NCBI GenBank assembly: GCA_038380795.1
Contig: CM076260.1
Span: 8,200,033-8,264,032, forward strand
Source: Pyrocephalus nanus
Taxonomy: Eukaryota; Chordata; Aves; Passeriformes; Tyrannidae
Direction: 5' to 3'
Length of the DNA: 64,000 nucleotides
Made by a program: the position numbers and the translations under genes. The notes under the pieces were generated by a model. The model saw nothing but the letters and a program-made list of their open reading frames with translations. It searched no databases and was not told the DNA's origin. Below are positions 60,228 through 64,000 of the stretch, in pieces. Each line of letters starts with the position of its first letter. Position 1 is the first letter of the stretch.

Positions 60228-63200
60228 TGGTCTTAATATTAAGGAGGTGGGGAGATCTTCTGTTGAGAGGAGGGGTAGCCAAAGCAAAATATTACATGTT
60301 GTCCTATGGTAAGGACTAGGGTGTAAAACAATCCTGAAGATAAGTTCATAACATTGTATAAATTATAATTTCCCTCGTCTTGGATACCGTGGTCTCCTGT
60401 TCATATTAGTGAAAAAAAAATAAAATGCAGCAGTCAGAAAACAAGTCTGAGAAAAGTCATGACAGAAGTATATAAATCAATGAATGTTTTAAGAAAAATA
60501 AAGAAGTCCCTCTCTTTTGGCCTTTCTGCGTAACAGAACTAGAACAATCACATTTCATATGATGGACATTTATAAAGGCTCACAGGTTTCTGTGTAGCTG
60601 ACAACCCTCGTGATAGCTTTCTGGAGTATTCAGTATTTGTTTATTTTATTAAAAGTATGTTTGGATTGTAAAATTTTTCATTGCAAATCAAGAGAAAAAG
60701 CAGCAAACTTGAATTACCCCATTGCAGGTTAATTACTGGGAGGAGGCAGTAGTGGTGTCAACCTGTTCATATAATAACTTGAAATACTTTGTGCTGATCT
60801 TTTCAGTTTATTGTTTCTCCAATCAAAAATTAAGAGAATTACATATGTAATTTATGCCAGTTTGTATATTTCTAAAGGGAACCTTTTTCCCATTCATTAA
60901 CAAATGTTTCATATTTGTTAATTTGTTTTTCTGCTGCATTTCATTTCTGTCTCAGGTAAAAGGTCATTTTACCTATCCTCAGACATAGCACTGGAAATGG
61001 AAAGATGGGGCAATCACCAGCGAGTATTTACAGTGGTTTCATTATGTGCTGGTAGAATATTTAGATTAAATTATACTGCCTTTGAATGCTAAAATCCTTT
61101 AATGCTAGTATTTTAATCTGAAGTCAGGGATGAGTAGCTATTTTAAAAACATAAAAAATTAAGCTTCACGATTGTGATGTAAGCTTCTACACACGCCATT
61201 TCTCCCCCAGTTAATGTTGAAGATCCATGTATTTCAGTAAGGACACAGTAAAAAGGAAGAAACAGAGCAGTTCATTAGGTAATGTTAGGATGGAAAGCCT
61301 CTAGCTACTCATGTTAAAAGAAATATAAACAGCTAGAGATTTCCCTGGTCTAGTAAAGCAGTGCATTTATAAGAATAAAGGCATCTTTGCTAACAACATA
61401 CCTGAAATATAAGCTACATCTGAATGAACTCTTTAAAAAACAGACTCCTAGATGAAAAACAGAGACTCCTAGAAGGAAGTTGAAGTGATTTAAGCTTTTC
61501 ATAGCTTACATGAAGGCATAAAAAAATAAAAAAAGGAAAGTAAAAGAAGAAACTTCAGCCTTCCTGTATTATGCCAGACTAGCACACACACACAAAATTT
61601 TTGCATAGCTTGCTTAAAATATTCCTGAAATAGATGAAAAGCCAAAACCCAGACATTTGAACAGACATGAGCAAATACTGAAAAAATGATTAGCAAACAT
61701 ATTGGTGAATTTCAAACAATGGTGAATTACCTTTTGTTGGTAACTTTTGTAGCTGAACTTTTTATTCTTTAAGAATTGTATGAATTGAAGCTCATAGATG
61801 TTTATGAAAAGCAAATTTTAGATCAAGAATCAAGATTTACTTAGACTCTGAGACAGTAGACCACTTAAATATATGCTTAACTTTGAGTCTGTGGAAACAT
61901 TTGCATACTTACAGTTAAATCTGTTCTTACATATTTTGTTGTATTGTGTCTAGTCAGAAAATCATACTGGGTTTATGATTAAATGAATCACATGGTAGGA
62001 AAAAACAGGTTGTAAAGTTGAGTCAGCAATCCTTCTGGTAGTTACAGTCCAAATACTGTATAACACTATTAATTATTTCTGTACAAAGCAATCTAAAGAA
62101 TTAACTTCATTGGCACATGTCACTTGTGTGGTGGGTGAGGTTCTTGAATATAAAATTGCTGCAAACAGTGCATTCCTTATTCCCAGGCTTACATACTGTT
62201 AGGTAGAAAATTCTGGAGCAGATATAAGGCATTGCACCCAAATGTAGACACACAGGAAAGCTAATGTGAGCAAGAATTAGGTTTGTTTTGATCAAGTCTG
62301 ATGAAACATGTATAAGCAGTAAATTATTTAATAAAACCTTTAAGGTGCCAGTGACTGCAGCAGAGAAGCTGAAATTGTCCTAAGGGTTGAATGAGCAATG
62401 GAAAGTTTCCTCATCAAATCAAACTGTGATTTCTACAATGTACCTCATAGGCATAGAATAAAATGCTTTCTGCATTCAGAACTAATAATCTTGAATATGG
62501 CATTTGTCTGTTTTTTTAATGAACCTAAAGTCTAATCAGCCTGAAGACAAAATATTCAGATTTTTTAAAAAAATATTTTGTGTATACAGAAAATATCCAT
62601 TGTTCTCATAATATTCAAATGCCTTGTGCTAAGTCTTTATAAACTATTTTGATATAATAGTTTTGGTATGTTTTTGATTTTTTTTTTCTGTGTAGGTCTG
62701 AATAAAATAATGAGCAAAAATCCCAAGCATATAGCTTTATTTTTCCTAAAGGCCAATGTAATACCTTCATAGGCAGTGCAGAGTAAAGAAAGAGAAGTCA
62801 GTGTTTTTCTCACCTACTTGTCAATGAAAAATGTTCCAGTGTTAGTGAAATGACACCTCTCTAAACTTTAATATAAAATCTTGAGTAACTTCTTATCCCT
62901 TGGTGTTTTCTGTTTGAAGTATGTTTGGCATCTTTCAGAGCTCAATATCAAGGACTCAAATTTCTGTATTTCAGTCTTATCTTGGGAACTCACCTTGGTC
63001 GTTGGCTTCTCTATATTTATCATATTCCTTCCCCAAACACTTTCAATTAGATCATGAAGTACTGCTAGATAAGTTCTGTTATTCTCATTTTGTTTCTCAT
63101 TTTGGAAAATTACGGAGCAAACAAGAGCAACAAACCGTAGTCAGTGAGCGTTTCCATCCTTCTTAAAATAAATCAATTGTAGGAACTTTAATCTGCATAA

Positions 63201-63654
63201 ATTCTTAAAGAGAGTAGCTTACATTTTTCAGAGCCTTTAGATATGACATTCACCACATTTAACTTTACACACTGACAATTGTCCCCCTTGACTCCCTCTG
63301 TAGTCAGTCTGTTGATTATGCAATAGTTGATTTCAGTAGTGACCATCAGGTTCATTTAATGTATATTTAGGAAGGCTAAAAGGAGTATATTAGGATAATG
63401 CACCTCTTTGATGATACAGACAGCAGTGGTCCAAATGTAAACCTCTGCATTGCAGTTATCTACCTTGGGTCACATGGACTGTACCTGGTTGTTTAACTTG
63501 TAAGTGAATAGTGAAACCTCACATAATATTATGCAATTATACATAGGAAGACATAAAATGTGTTTTGGAACCTACTCTATTATTGCACCATTGAAATTTG
63601 TTTTGTTTCTACTGTTTTCTTCTAGTTTAAACAGTGAATTTACATAATTTGAAG
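60228..63654. other. Unique AT-rich sequence, no gene recognised
   Basis: Short frames only (81 codons or fewer). No confident mobile element. Short A and T runs occur, and a cacacacaca run lies near 61583-61593. Confidence 0.5.
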
Positions 63655-63905
63655 AACCAAGGATGGGGCATCTACCACTTCTCTGGGAAGCCTATTCCAA
63701 TTTTCTACTACTCTAATTGTAAAAAACTTTTTCCTTGTATCTAATCTAAATCTACCCTCTTTTAGTTTAAAATCATTACCCCTTGTCCTTTTGTAACAGG
63801 TCCTGTTAAAAAGATTACCCCATCTCCTTTAAGTACTGAAAATCCACAATAATATCTCCTATGGTAAGATCCTGGTATGTCTTAGTTACTTTTGTTGTCC
63901 CTGTC
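63655..63905 (-). mobile_element. Old CR1 LINE fragment
   Basis: Complement of CR1: accaaggatggggcatctaccacttctctgggaagcctattccaa..gtaaaaaactttttccttgtatctaatctaaatctaccctcttttagtttaaaatcattaccccttgtccttttgtaacaggtcctgttaaaaagatta..aatatctcctatggtaag. It corresponds to the stretch just upstream of the 3' end, including the 'aacaggctgcccaggga' region. It may continue past the window edge. Confidence 0.85.
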
Positions 63906-64000
63906 CTCCCTCACATTTTCTATTATCCTTCAGCCATTTCCAGTTTAATTTTTTTTCCTCTTGGAAAGTTTCCTCATCCTTTTTCACAGCATCCAGGGAC

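Overview
This 64 kb window looks like ordinary non-coding nuclear DNA from a bird, most likely a neoavian and possibly a passerine. The main reason is its repeats. At least a dozen pieces of CR1, the dominant avian LINE, lie in both orientations, many with the diagnostic 3' end (about ATTCTATGATTCTATG, or its complement). Two solo LTRs belong to endogenous retrovirus (ERV) families I recognise from neoavian genomes. No open reading frame exceeds 138 codons. The longer ones are chance frames or relics of the CR1 ORF2 protein. I found no convincing exon, tRNA, rRNA, snRNA or CRISPR array, and no bacterial-type operon. The window is therefore an intergenic stretch or part of a large intron.

Layout. 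1-17 kb: mostly unique AT-rich sequence with poly-T tracts, a G-quadruplex-type run at 5.44 kb, short CR1 pieces at 6.0-8.2 kb and an (AAAG)n microsatellite at 12.8 kb. 17-30 kb: an old CR1 (17.4 kb), a compound CA/TA microsatellite (19.4 kb), CpG-bearing and conserved-element-like unique sequence (20.4-21.5 kb), two minus-strand CR1 pieces (24.8 and 25.7 kb) and a complete solo LTR with a perfect 5 bp target duplication (26.09-26.68 kb). 30-36 kb: almost repeat-free. 36-41.4 kb: a cluster of plus-strand CR1 copies, one of them split by a second solo LTR of about 0.8 kb. 46-48.6 kb: a very old minus-strand CR1 preserved for at least 1.4 kb. 49-56 kb: mostly unique. 56.5-58.1 kb: CR1 pieces, one interrupted by a block of about 0.9 kb that carries a 170 bp polypurine tract. 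59.8-60.2 kb: a third LTR-like segment. 63.65-63.9 kb: one more old CR1.

No genes work together here. The window records layered retrotransposition: ancient CR1, then younger CR1, then ERV insertions reduced to solo LTRs, then microsatellite growth. I found no undescribed biological system. The most interesting items are the datable insertion events, the polypurine tract and a few unexplained unique segments. All family names come from memory of consensus sequences, without a database search.
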